Assembly (NCBI RefSeq): GCF_964355755.1
Contig: NC_092674.1
Coordinates: 2,175,001-2,239,000 of the forward strand
DNA: 64,000 nucleotides
From: Antedon mediterranea
Taxonomy: Eukaryota > Echinodermata > Crinoidea > Comatulida > Antedonidae
Direction of reading: 5' to 3'
Shown piece by piece: positions 46,411-58,400 of this stretch. Position numbers and translations under genes: made by a program. Numbering within the stretch: the stretch's first letter is position 1; each line of letters begins with the position of its first letter. The notes under the pieces were generated by a model, which worked only from the letters and a program-made list of their open reading frames with translations, did no database searches and was not told the DNA's origin.

Positions 46411-46642
46411 CTATTGTATTAAGGACGAGTTCCGAGAAGATGTATTCAAAGCTACAACCAATCAGAACAGTGTTAATCAATATAGTCCATGGCTACAGCC
46501 AATCAGAAACGTCCAAATCGCAATAACCCCTAGGCTAATAGAAATTATTGGTCCGAGTAGCCTTTTCAACCAGACGTTGCGAGGTTTAAAAAGTAAAACA
46601 TGATTTACTCGCCAGTTTGGTATAGTTTATATACCTGAGACG
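46411..46642 (+). promoter_or_regulatory. Putative TRAPPC14 promoter and 5-prime UTR with CCAAT boxes
   Basis: Two CCAATCAG boxes in similar context (CCAAT at 46458-46462 and 46499-46503, about 41 bp apart) and a reversed ATTGG at 46547-46551 lie upstream of the start codon. CCAAT pairs of this kind bind NF-Y in animal promoters. The 34-nt inverted flank of the satellite block (46590-46623) lies inside this region. Confidence 0.5.
46590..46623. repeat. Right 34-nt inverted flank of the satellite block
   Basis: Reverse complement of 31794-31827 with one mismatch. It ends 19 bp before the TRAPPC14 ATG, so it probably lies in the 5-prime UTR. Confidence 0.75.
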
Positions 46643-49600
46643 ATGGCCAAGTCGCCGGATGAGGATCAAAATTGCAGTTTTCAACTGCATTTTGTGCAGA
46701 AATTTCCGGACGATTGGACAAATTTTAACGATGTCACACGTAAAAACATCGCCTACATTGGGGAATGTCTTCATGTTGTATTGGAAGCAACCATAGATGC
46801 AACAACTGAGAATGGAAACCCAGGCCATGGCCAGCGCGATGTTTTTCGAAAACACTCGCGGGGCCAGAGGTGCTTATCCTACTTACGTCGTGAGCCATCG
46901 TCCTCAATAGCACCGCCTAGACATAATGAAGTGGATGATTGTCCCGACGGCTTCGCAACGTGCACCCCCTTGCTAGTGATGAATGCTGTAAATAATGTTC
47001 AGGTAAACAATACCTTTATTTTTCATTTATTTCCTGTTTTGTAATTTCTTGTTCGTTTCGTATTATAATTAATTAATTTGATAAATTGTCGTCCTTTTGA
47101 GGTAATTAGGAAATTAATGATTAAAATTAGGCAAGATATTCTTAGATTAAACCTGTCTTTTTTAACGCCGAACGGTCAACCCCTCCCCCGAGTACTAAGG
47201 TAGGGAGGGTACCATATGCAAAGTACATAGACCCGGCGTATTCATGAATCATTGGCCAAAAAAACGGTTTCCTGTAATTTATTCTTGCAACTGCTGGTAC
47301 AGTATATAGACATCCTGTTGTGTCATGTTGCCTTTATTTTTTTTGGCGTATGCAGACAATTAATTAATACAATATGTCTTTTTTATACAATTTTGTACAT
47401 TTTATCAATGATAAATCAATGATATGCCGAAATTATTGCAGATACAGTACAGTACAAAAGTTTCACCTAAAACCCCAAAAAACTAATTTTAATCAAGCTT
47501 CAATTATTTCACGGTATTTTCACCTTTTTCTTAGAAATGTAACGAAGCAGAGGTACAAATAAGTGAGAACAAAATTCTCTTTCCTGTTTGTCTCCCTCTT
47601 GAAAACTTGCCACTTGAATCGTGTAAACTTAGCGTTGTTATCCAACCACCATGGCTCGTATCAAGACCACAGCAAGATTCGCCAACTAAAGCATCTCCAA
47701 CCAACAACCACCATCAAACATTTCAACCTAAAGGTACAAATAAGTTGCTTTTTGTACTTTTCTGTGTTTTTATCCTTGTTTGATCCACTTGATCAAACAG
47801 AATGAAAATAAAATGTAGTCATGAGTATTAAATGTCATATGATTGTAGAACTTTTAAAGGACTATCAATATAATGTTATTTTAAAATAAAGTTTGAAAAA
47901 GCTAAATTATTAAGACATACATTTAATATCATTATCTTCATCATTCAACAGTTTTATTGATTTTCTATCAATGATACAAAAAATGCCGTATATCCTCTGG
48001 TATAATCTCACCAACCTAGAACACAAAATTGGGCAGACTTTGAAGGGTATTCAGGATAAAACTGATTGGTAAGCATTTCTTGTAAAATCTCATCTGAACT
48101 GGCTACTGTAAATTCAGACCAAAAGACTGGGACTATAAAGTATGGGGTGGGATTATACCCGAGGATATACGGTACATATATTTTAAAAAAAATAATACTA
48201 CAATTTCATTAATAGAGGATCTTGCAAGAAGAAATTACTTGTCATGCATGATAAATTTATTTAAATGTCTATCGTAGGCCTATGTAATGTAAACTGTTAT
48301 TATTAATATTATAATTGCTTAATTTTGTAGTGTGTGCTTCCTTAGACTTAGTAGCCCCACCCTATGTATGCTGTAGACATTTAACTGTTGGAGAAAAGCA
48401 ATACACAATCATTCAAGGTAAGCAATATTAATTTAATATATTAATAATTTTAACTGTTAATATTGAAGTTACAGAGATAAAATAAAAGGTCACTGACAAA
48501 ATGGTAATCAGGTGAATGTTGAAAATCAATTTCCACTGTAATTAGTCTTAGTAAGAGTGCTATATTTCATCATGCCAGAAAAGCCAAAAATGCATAATAT
48601 TCCAATGTAATCAATATCTCTTTAATACAGTCCTGCTTTTCAATACAAATTCATTCATTCATTTCCTTTATTTCGGATAGTACATCCATATACAAATCAT
48701 ACAAAACAAAAAGAGAAAAAATAGCAACAACAAAACCAACCTAAAATATCATAAAATATCAATTTTCACCAATGCTGATGTAGGTTGGATTGTGCAAGTA
48801 CGTTAACTATGGTCTTAATCAGACTATTAACTGTCATGAATTCCTCCAATATTCATAGAATGAGGGAACGTTATTCATTGCAAACATCATGCAAACAAAT
48901 TGATGTGTGTGCTACTAAAGTTTAAAGCATTTTTAATAACTGTCTGTGGTAATATTATTATTTTCAGTTAGTAACAAATACTGTGAAGCCATCCTGGTAG
49001 AGGCAGCAATGGTGATGGTAAATAGGAACAACCACTTCTTGCCACCCAGCCCTGATGGCTCTACACATCAGTCAACACCATCCAAGTAAGTAAACATCCA
49101 AATATACTGATAATCGTAGGAATTACGAGTGAACACTGATTCATTGTCTTTTTCTAAAGTAATTTCTCCCGCTTAATTTGACTATATGCAAAAAACATCT
49201 AGATAATTCATAAATTTACCTTAGCCTCTACTTGCTAGGCCCTTTTGGTTTACTAAACTATAAAAAAAAACCTATGGTTACTAATTATCAATATTTTGCA
49301 GTGTGACAGATTTCATTCATGCCAATGCAGTACACCTAGCAGCCAACTCTTGCACCAAGCTACCCATCACTCTGCAACCACTAGAACAAAATTGCTTCAT
49401 CTTCCAGTTAGACGTATTAGATAATATTAATGTAGACAGTATACAGGTAAGGCAAAAGACATATAGAATGAAGATTAGGCAAGAACTAGCTTTAATGCAT
49501 TCTGTAAAGGAGTCTAGAGGTCAGTCTATAAAGGAGCCTAGGGGTAAGTCTGTACAAGGGGCTAAAGGTCAGTCAGTAAAAGGGGATAGACGTTACTCTG

Positions 49601-51847
49601 TATAGAAGGGACCTCTGAGGGATCATTCTGAAAAGGGACCTAAAGGTCAGTCAGTCAGTCAGTGTTAACTGTAAATTGATTTTACGAATACATTTCAATA
49701 GTTTTAAGAAAGAATCATAATATTGCATTTTGAGGTATCCCATCTATCCACATTTTTCATTGAATATTATCAATATTACAGTATATGTTTATTTATTTAT
49801 TTATTTATTTCGGTTTAAAAACACGTACAAAACAGCAGCCATTGGCTGATAACGTTTGTTTACAATCAATATACATAATTAAAAGTAAAAGAGGCACAAT
49901 TACAAACAAATATGTCTAAGTATGTATAATGTTTATTTGATTATCTTGCGTCTTTCTTTTTTCAGAGTTTAGATGTTCCTTTGTCATTTAGTCTTCGGTG
50001 GAAACCTTTGCCTTCCTCCCAAGCTAGCCCCCTCATTGTTCACTATGAGCTACCAACAATCCGTCTAGACTACCCAGAGTTTGTCATGTTAGCGAAATGC
50101 AGCTCACCAGTTACAATTGGGGAGAAGTAAGTATAGTGTACAATCATACTTTAGCATACTTGCAATATTTTGTTCAAATTTTATCATAATATTTCATTTA
50201 TTGATCAAATTTTCTCCCTCTTCCATTTGATTAGTGACTCGTTAACTCCATGCTGCTAAGACCATCTCTCCATTTTGTCTTGTCTTACATATCAAATTCC
50301 TTCAATCCAATCAATTTGATGAATTCTCAATTACAGTATTACTATTAAATGTGTAAATATTAATTATATTATAATGTTTTGCAGTTTTTCGGTGCATTAC
50401 ACATTAGTAAATAAACTGCAGGACTTTACTGATATAGGACTGATGTGGCTTCCAGCACCTAGGCTGGTTGGGGATTCAGGTATGTTAGTACACTGGTAAA
50501 ATAATCATACTTTAAACTTAAATTAAGTAAAGTTTAAGTAGTTTTTATTAATGTATCTATAATTGTGTTCTATATATATACAGTAAACTCGCCCAATTCC
50601 ATACTCTCTCAAAATCGGAAACTCTCCCAAAACCAGACATATTAGACCAGCCCAAAGATGTCTGGTATTGGGAGAGTTGACTGTACTTAACTACTGTATA
50701 AATATGGATTGTAATAATATGTATTTTTAGATGATAGTAAAGTGATTGATTTTATTTAAAAGGTCGTAGAGAGAATGGAAGTATAGAAGATGTAGTTCTG
50801 TGTCAGGATCCTGTACAACATGTAGGCATGTGCAAGCTAGGCTCAACTGCTACTATTACTTTTGTATTTAAGGCACTCAAGTGCGGCCTATATGAGGTAA
50901 TGTACTGGTGTGTAAAAAGAAGGGTTGAAATGATGGCTAGAAATGTATTTGTAACCTCAACCTTTAGGCAGTTGACAATGATAATATAATATCGTTTAAA
51001 GGTTTTCATGCGATTTCCAGAAGACTTGTAGCATAACAATCCAAATGTCAAAACATCTAAATTCTAAAATTGATATATAATAAACTATTGAATTACCTTA
51101 GCTTGGAAAGTTTATGAAGTTAAAGTTACAATATGCATCAACCAATCCCAGTCAGTCATCCTCATCACATGATGCCGCTATGCACCACTCCAAGAGTACA
51201 CCTGCGCTTAAGGAGCTTAGCAGACCACCTATGGGTGTCGTAAGTACGCCACCGTTAAACACGAATGGAAGCGACGCCAGATGGCAATCTATGCAAGACG
51301 TTAACGCAAGGTGAGGAAATAGCTCCACGATGAGAATCCTGTTTAAATCCTGCTTTAGGGCTGGCATTTACAAATGTTCTTTCCACAAAAGCGTGGCAAA
51401 AACATTATTAAACAGGCTTTTTTCTAAAGTGCCTTTTTTCCAACAAATATAGTTTATTTGAGTTAAAATAGGCAAATAAATATACTTTTGGGAGCAAAGT
51501 GAAGTTTCATAAAAAAATGACATTGGTGTTTTGGGTGTTTTTATTTATTATATTTTACATTATAACCTGCGTACTTGGAGAGACACGCCTTTTGGCAATA
51601 GTTATCTTTGACCGCTCTTGTCTCTCCTCAGTGCTCCCTTTTTATGTTTCACTAAAAGGAATAAATAAATAAAACAATAGATATTTTTTAAACAAAAACG
51701 TTTTAAAAATATATTTTATTTAGAATACCAAAGAAAACTATAACACGAAAAGATGATGCCTTAGGAAATCAGAGAAAAGGAAACGTGAACGTACACAAGA
51801 TAACAAAGCGCCGCTGTCAAGTCTACATCATGGCTAAGCAAAGCTGA
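46643..51847 (+). CDS. TRAPPC14: TRAPPC14 (MAP11, C7orf43) homologue, 10 exons, 543 aa
   Basis: TRAPPC14 is a metazoan TRAPPII subunit, also reported as microtubule associated, with roles in cilium formation. Exons: 46643-47002, 47535-47733, 48331-48417, 48968-49085, 49302-49446, 49966-50126, 50385-50479, 50763-50896, 51102-51310, 51724-51847 (TGA). They total 1632 nt in one frame; the human protein is about 580 aa. Diagnostic stretches against the family as I recall it: CTPLLVMNAV, ENKILFPVCLPLENLP, APPYVCCRHLTVGEKQYTII, HYELPTIRLDYPEFVMLAKC, FSVHYTLVNKLQDF, LGKFMKLKLQYAST and the C-terminal KRRCQVYIMAKQS. Exon 9 is a Ser/Pro-rich low-complexity segment (SKSTPALKELSRP). The chosen ATG opens the longest frame and lies just after the CCAAT-box region. 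The gene is convergent with LAMTOR4, as in human. Confidence 0.93.
48060..48172. repeat. Dispersed repeat shared with a DGK intron
   Basis: Diverged copy of 8088-8262 (CATTTCTTGTAAAATCTCAT, GAACTGGCTA, GGGGTGGGATTATACC). Intronic in TRAPPC14. Confidence 0.55.
49497..49660. repeat. Degenerate 26-bp tandem repeat (AAGGRGYCTAGAGGTCAGTC)
   Basis: Five to six loose units of TCTGTAAAGGAGTCTAGAGG, TCAG follow exon 5 of TRAPPC14 directly. It extends exon 5 into a short false reading frame. Confidence 0.7.
50581..50690. repeat. Dispersed repeat (CAGTAAACTCGCCCAATTC family)
   Basis: Resembles 10331-10630 (CTCTCCCAAAACCAGAC, TTGGGAGAGTTGACTG). Its two ends are inverted to each other. Intronic in TRAPPC14. 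Confidence 0.55.
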
Positions 51848-51969
51848 TCCAACGAGGAGTTATTAAGAAATCCTCATTTAATATGAAATATAAGGTTCTG
51901 TTAATACTCTCCCAATACCAGACACCTGGACATATTGAATGTATTTCTAATGGTCAAAATGAACTACAG

Positions 51970-52103
51970 TATCTACATTATCAAACTTTATGTGACAACA
52001 AAATGTGATGTGCCCATAAATGGACATGATGATGTCATATCACTACCATGTTTGGGCATGTCACACTTTTATTGTCAAACTAGTTTGATAAGGTAGACAA
52101 AGC
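51970..52103. mobile_element. AGCTCTGTC-ended MITE, copy 18, worn ends
   Basis: Ends CAGTATCTACATTATC and GATAAGGTAGACAAAGCT are degenerate but the interior is typical. About 0.12 kb past the TRAPPC14 stop. Confidence 0.78.
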
Positions 52104-54110
52104 TTAACAAAACCCTTTTTTCCTTTTGATATACAAAAGAGTTACTATCAACAGAATGAATTTTATAAGAATGCATGAATTTGTTAGTTACTGCATGAAA
52201 ATTGGTAATTTAGATTTAGGTAAGGTTTAATTTAGTAATTTTAACGATAAACTTCAGTACTTATATCGGAGGAATAATTTAATTTAAACTAATGAAAATA
52301 TTGTTTATACGAAAACATTTTAAAATGTTTTTACCAAATAGGATGTATTGGTACATACCTACGAAATAGTGGGTGCAATTTATAATGAAAGTGTCTATTG
52401 GTACAGTCAACTCCAGTATTAATTTAGTATTTTCTATTGGCATGGTTGACCGTGTTTCTAATGCAAACTGTTCTATTCACCCTAGTTATCTGTGCCAATA
52501 GACAACAGAATAAAAGCGCTCGGCAATAGGCATTAGACGCACAGTTTGTCCTTTTCGCCGATGGAAAATACCAATTTACACACACACGGACGTGTACGCA
52601 TAATTGACCGATAGCCCCGGTTAGAAAGAAACAACTTTGCGCCTATTACTAGCTGCATTTTGAGTTTTCATACGTGTTTGATAAAAAAAAATGACCGGTT
52701 TAATAATGTTCGGCGCTTGGAGGTTTCACAACATTATGCGCTATATAAATCTTTAGGCATCCTGTAATTGGCGATTTTTTGCTGTTGGATGTGGTTGAAA
52801 TAAAATAAATATAAAAATCCAGGATAGGTTTCACAACATTAGGCACTATATAAGTCCAGGATATTATTATCATCCATTTAATACTGCCATGCCAGGTAGT
52901 ATTGTAGTGTACTTTAGTTAATAGAGTGAATATCTCTATAAGTAATGTATTGTGCAATTCAATAGTGTTTTTCAATTTACCGTACTGTATATCAAAGTGG
53001 TACTATGGTGCCATTCTACTAAAATTATACTACTTTTATAAAAATATTTTATTTTCAAGCCATTTTTGTTTGTGCAATTTATGTTAACAGTATATTATAT
53101 TTTACTTTATACAGTACTACAGTACTTTTTATTAAAAAATGGATTTTAATTTACAAGATATTTTATCATTAAGCATAGATATAATGAATAGGCTAGATAT
53201 TTGAATACTATTTATTTATTTTAATTTTTAAACTTCCAACAAAGTTATACCTAATATGGTAATGTTGTTTTGATAGGCAATTTGGATAGGTTTATATACA
53301 CTTTTATTTTAACTAAGTATAGGGGAGTTTTAAGTCTTTCATTTTAGAATAATTAACATTTTATAAAGATTTTAATATTAATCATTAGATGATTTGAGTA
53401 TTGTAGGTACACCAATAGTCTAGCCAGCATATGTTTTTATACAATCTGTGTATTACCCTTGTAATGCATGTTGGCTAGATTATGTTTGTTGTACTGTATT
53501 GCAAATGAATTTAAAAAATGATGGACTAAAATAAATCTGTGTGTTGAATTAATCAGGGATCCCACCATTATACTGTATATATACAATATCCACTGTTGAC
53601 AACAAGCACACTGATGCAATAATGAAAAATTATTTACTTTATTTAAGTTTTAACTAGATTTCCCTTTACAAATTTTAGTCAATATTCAAAATATTAACTT
53701 GGTACAATACTACCAAGTTGTTGTTTTTTAAGACCGTACTTAGGCTCCATTAATGAAGAGATTACTTGCCATTCGTTAATAATTCATTAAATTCTTCTAA
53801 ATATTTTTATATACAGTAATTTGTCTTAAATGCATGCGTTTGTATTTCAATGTAATAATATAAAGAGGGTTCATGAATGGAAGCTAGAAATCATGGTCCC
53901 TTTAGAAATAAATACAGTATTCTTTTTAAACTATCAGGTTGGACTCTGTTAGATCGTTTATATATAAACTGTTCCTGAAAACCTGACTAAATGTAATAGA
54001 CAGGCTGTACAACAAAGCCTACAGTACACTGTTTAGCACACCAATACTGTAGTAATGGTATTGGAAATGTTCTATATTGAACGCAGGCCTTATTTGGAAA
54101 TGATAATATG
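52104..54110. other. Intergenic region between convergent TRAPPC14 and LAMTOR4
   Basis: AT-rich, with no coding exon recognised on either strand. A short local repeat is at about 52720-52860 (GGTTTCACAACATTAKGC, ACTATATAA). It must contain both 3-prime UTRs; the cleavage sites could not be fixed. Confidence 0.4.
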
Positions 54111-55116
54111 CTACGCCGTGATTGGTTCTTGTGGGTTATACCGCCTCTTTACAACATACACTTTCTTGCTAGACACAGTTATCATGTAAAGATAGTCATC
54201 AAATACCACTGTAAAGAAAACATTAAAACATTTGCAATATTAAATTTGTTTTATACTTTTAAATAGGTGTCTATTTCTATGCCTAGCATGCCTGTATAAA
54301 TTTATAATAAATATATAAAATTTATGAAACACACCTATCAGATAATGGTACATTCCATGAACCCTTTTCAAGACATGCTAGAAGTTATTAAACAAATAAT
54401 AATGTATCTTATATATTGGCAATTGACAAAACAAAGTTATTTTGCGAACCTGATAACTTTTTGAATGTTTCTTGTTTGTTATTTGAGAAGTGAATCTGAC
54501 TTGCCATCCGTACCATAGTCATAAGGATTCCCGCTGTTCTTTCATCATTCTCCATTTCACCTGCGCTCTATTGAGGGAACCACAAGTAAAAAAAATAAAA
54601 TTTAAATTAATAAACTTTTATTTTAGAATATATTTTATTTCTCAATCTTTTATTTCGCATTATAAATTTAATATTTCATTTATATATTTACGGCCATTAC
54701 AGCACCATCAGCATTAAGGACGAGGTATCCCAGCTGGTCCGGAATTCTGTCAAGATTAAGTGGTCCTGGGCCACTCTGCAAATATAAAAACAAAAAATTA
54801 TTTTAAATTGTTACATTCTTTTTTTTTTACATACATATAATTTGTTGAAAGTATAAATGTAAAATGTATAGGAATATCTGTTGTAAAATATTCTGATAAC
54901 CGTACTAAAAGACAAAATTGTGAAGCCAAGCCCCCTGCTGCTCGGATGGCCTTATAATATTATAATAGCTGAATACCGGTTCGTAACAGAATCAATATCG
55001 ACTCCTCCGTACACTTCTCTGCCTGGGCAGGAAGCCTAATAACTAACTTATTTAGAGCCTAGCTATGCCTAGTAAGTTTTAGTTCCTTGTTTTATGCAAA
55101 AAATGGAGCATACCAT
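54111..55116 (-). CDS. LAMTOR4: LAMTOR4 (Ragulator subunit p10, C7orf59) homologue, 4 exons, about 100 aa
   Basis: LAMTOR4 is a small roadblock-fold subunit of Ragulator, the lysosomal scaffold that anchors Rag GTPases and activates mTORC1. Minus-strand exons: 55114-55116 (ATG only, tentative), 54692-54775, 54450-54567, 54111-54208 (stop TAG). Exons 2-4 are firm: LDRIPDQLGYLVLNADGAVM, then ASAGEMENDERTAG, then KKLSVVFDDYLYMITVSSKK and VYVVKRRYNPQEPITA. Splice phases agree. The start is inferred from an ATG directly followed by a GT donor (ATG|GTATGC). It gives the right phase, places IPDQ at the same residue as in human, and yields 100 aa against 99 in human. Head-to-head with UVRAG and tail-to-tail with TRAPPC14. 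Confidence 0.94.
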
Positions 55117-55493
55117 TATCAAGCTGTTCTTGCGCTTGTGAAGAAAATACTGCACTTATTGTGTATATTTTTTGCTTAAACTATTGAATTTTCTTTTAAA
55201 AAAATAACTAATATCAACTTAGATTTTCCAATTTAAAGAAATGTTGTTTTGTTCGTAAAATTGACCTGCACGTGAGACGTCACCTGACAGTAAAACTAGA
55301 GCTGAAATCCAGACGTCATATTTTATTCTGTAGGTCGTTTACATGTACATGGAAATCAAAATAGCAATAAAACAATCGGATGCAAGTCTAATTATTTTTT
55401 AGGTCATCGAGGAAAAAATAAAATGTCGCCGTTGCGCCGCTTCGTTGCGGATATGTTATAATTAATTTAATTTGATCTTAGCAAGTGTTTAAA
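55117..55493. promoter_or_regulatory. Putative bidirectional promoter of LAMTOR4 and UVRAG
   Basis: Only about 377 bp separate the two divergent start codons. It holds an E-box CACGTG at 55269-55274 within GCACGTGAG, two CRE-like AGACGTCA sites (55275-55282 and 55311-55318), and a GC-richer patch near 55425-55445. CACGTG is the core of the CLEAR site bound by TFEB/TFE3, which control lysosomal and autophagy genes. The flanking bases only partly fit the full CLEAR consensus, and binding is inference. Confidence 0.55.
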
Positions 55494-58400
55494 ATGTCCA
55501 ATTCTGAAAATATTGGAAGACTGGTGCACGTTAATCTGTCAACACAACAGGTTTGATATTTGTATTTGGTTTTATTGAGTAAAAATAAGCATCAAAGCTA
55601 GGCTACTGAAGGCCCCTCTCTCTGTTCTGTCTCTGCTGCGTGCTGGCCACTCTCTGGCTGCTAGTTTTAGCTGGATGATATGTTAGGGAGCATAACAAAT
55701 ACGCATATTACTATCTAGGGCCTAGCCTTAGCCTAGTTTGAGTGAATCAAATTTGCCAGAATGTAAAAGTATTGCCATTTTTATAGTATAAGTTGTGTCT
55801 TCTATTTTATTTATAGTAACTGCTAATTATAAAAGAGATTTTAAGAAAAGATGCATTTTTGCCATTTCTTGCAATTTTTTTGCATAGGGGCCTAGGCCTA
55901 ATTTATTAATTATTTAAAATAAGGCAGTCTTAACCTTAATTTTCAAGTTCTGTTTTTTTTTCATTAAAATAAATTTAATAATTTAGATACCAAATTTACT
56001 TACTTAGATTTTTTTAAACTTTTTTTACAGCGCCGACTTCGTCATTTGCGAAGTTTATCTGCAAGAAATATACAAACTGATAAATCACATGGAAAGAAAG
56101 ATGCGCTGATTGAAACTTACTTCACACTGCACACATTTGACAATAAAGAAGGTGAATAAACTGGGGATAAATTAAGTGCGATATGTGTGATATAACATGT
56201 GATGTGCAACTACGGTAACTGTATGTTACTGTAAAGAAACTGTAAAGTTATTTGTTTGTAATCAATTTAAACAACAATTTCATTTGCCAGTTTAATCTAA
56301 AGCTCTGTGAACAAACTAGTTTGACAAAAAAAGTGCCCAAATGGTAGTGTTATGACATCATGTCCATATTGGCACATCACATTTTTTTGTAACATAAAGT
56401 TTGATAATGTAAACAGGGATTAACACATTTTTGTTTGTATTTTAGCAATCTACACCAGTGAAAAGATTCTAGATTCATTGGTAAGTGAAAAAAAGTTACA
56501 AAAAACAGTATACAAAAAAAAAATAAACAGTGAAATAGTTCAAGTTAATTTTAAATCGGACTTCACTCATCACATTTAGTAAACAGCTACACAACTACTG
56601 TATCTGTATATATTTAATCAACAAAGGTTTGGTAATACTGTAGTAGGCATGCTCAGATGTTTGTCACGCTCCATTGATTCTTTGAAAACACATTATAACA
56701 ATCTATTGTTCATTGCAAGTAATTACAGTAATATAATAAATTACATATGATAACATTATGATGTTTCTTTCATAGAATCCAACATGGAGAAGTTTTGACC
56801 TGTCTAGGTCATGTGATGACGTTGACACGGCGCTTCCTGGACTCATTGTCCGAGTGTGGGGTGGGACCGACGAGCAATTCAAACTGATCATAGAATGGAA
56901 GGTAGACCTACAAGGGTTACGGTATCTAGGAGAATATGTAAGTCTATAATTGGTGTTAAAAACTAAAGTACATCTATTAATCTACAAGCAGGCCTGTCTA
57001 CAAGGCATATCTAATAGAATATGCAAGTGAAATTTTAATAATAAAGTAAATTTATTTATTTTATGTAATAATTAATTTCGGTACTGTAATTAATAATTCA
57101 ATTTGTTTGCAGATTAATAATGAAAATTTGAAATACCAACCAAATTCACTCATATTTGGAATGTTTGAAGGTTTCTACGGAGCGACAGAAAAAGAAAGGA
57201 TAGAGGTAAGTAAAATGCCTGATACAATAACAAAGTTTAGACTGTGGTGGGAAACATTTGATATTTGATTTGTCTATGATTTCAGTTTTCAGAATTTCAC
57301 TTTAAAATACGGAAATGACGATTTTCTGGATTTGAATGATTAATTTCAAGTTTCAAAACATTTATTTACATACTCTGGCATAAAAAATTATTAGGTACAG
57401 TCATAGAGATTATTTCTCCATTATACAAATGCAATAAAAAAATGATATGAGGTCAGAGTTTGAAGACAGATGCCCTGAAAGATGAAGAAAACATCTTGTA
57501 TTAAAATAGTGTGGTAAATAATTAAAAAAAAATATGTTGATTATCATTTTGTTCATGATTTAGGAAACATATGTGAGTGGTTTAGATAGGAAATTAGAAG
57601 TAGAACAGAGTTCAGTACGACTGAGTTACACAACTTATTCACTTTCAAGGTAAAATGTTTTAATGATTTATGTGTTTCAGTTTAAATAATTGATCATCAT
57701 CAAAGCTCTGTCTGCACTATAAATTTTTATGTGACAAAAAAATGTGCCCATATATGAACATGATGTACATGATGAACATGTCATATCTCTACCATATTTG
57801 AGAATATCACTACTATATTTGGGCACATCACACTTTTTTTGTCAACTAGTTTTATAGTGTAGACAGAACCTTACAGTATATTTACTTGTTATTCATTTTC
57901 TAATTACATATATCAAACAATAACAAGTTTCCTTAGCAGATTGTTGGTATAAACTTGTTGATCTTTTTTTTTTTTTTTACAGAGTCCATACAGCGCAACG
58001 TGCAATAAAACAAACACAAGTGTCAGTTGGTAAAGTGCAGCATAAGATAGAAAACCATTTAGATCAATTGCAAGCAAAAACAAAAGTAGTGAGTATCAAA
58101 ACTAGATATTTTGTTATTATTATGTTTAGGAGAGAGTGGTGTTGTTTGACCTTTCATTTAAGTTGTCTCTCTTAGTATTGTTAAGCTCTGTCTACACTAT
58201 CAAACTATTTTGACAAAAAAAGTGTGATGTGTCCAAATATGCTAGTGATATGACATCATCATGTCCATATATGGGCACATGACATTTGTCACATAGAGTT
58301 TGATAGTGTGTAGAAAGAGCTTTAGTTTAGCATAGAGTGGTGTTGTTGGACTCCCATTTAGGTTGTCTCTTGTTAATGTTATATTTTGTATAATTCGTCT

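Noticed and set aside
46586-46855. 89-codon minus-strand open frame
   Set aside because: Antisense shadow of TRAPPC14 exon 1, whose sense reading has family similarity and correct splice phase.
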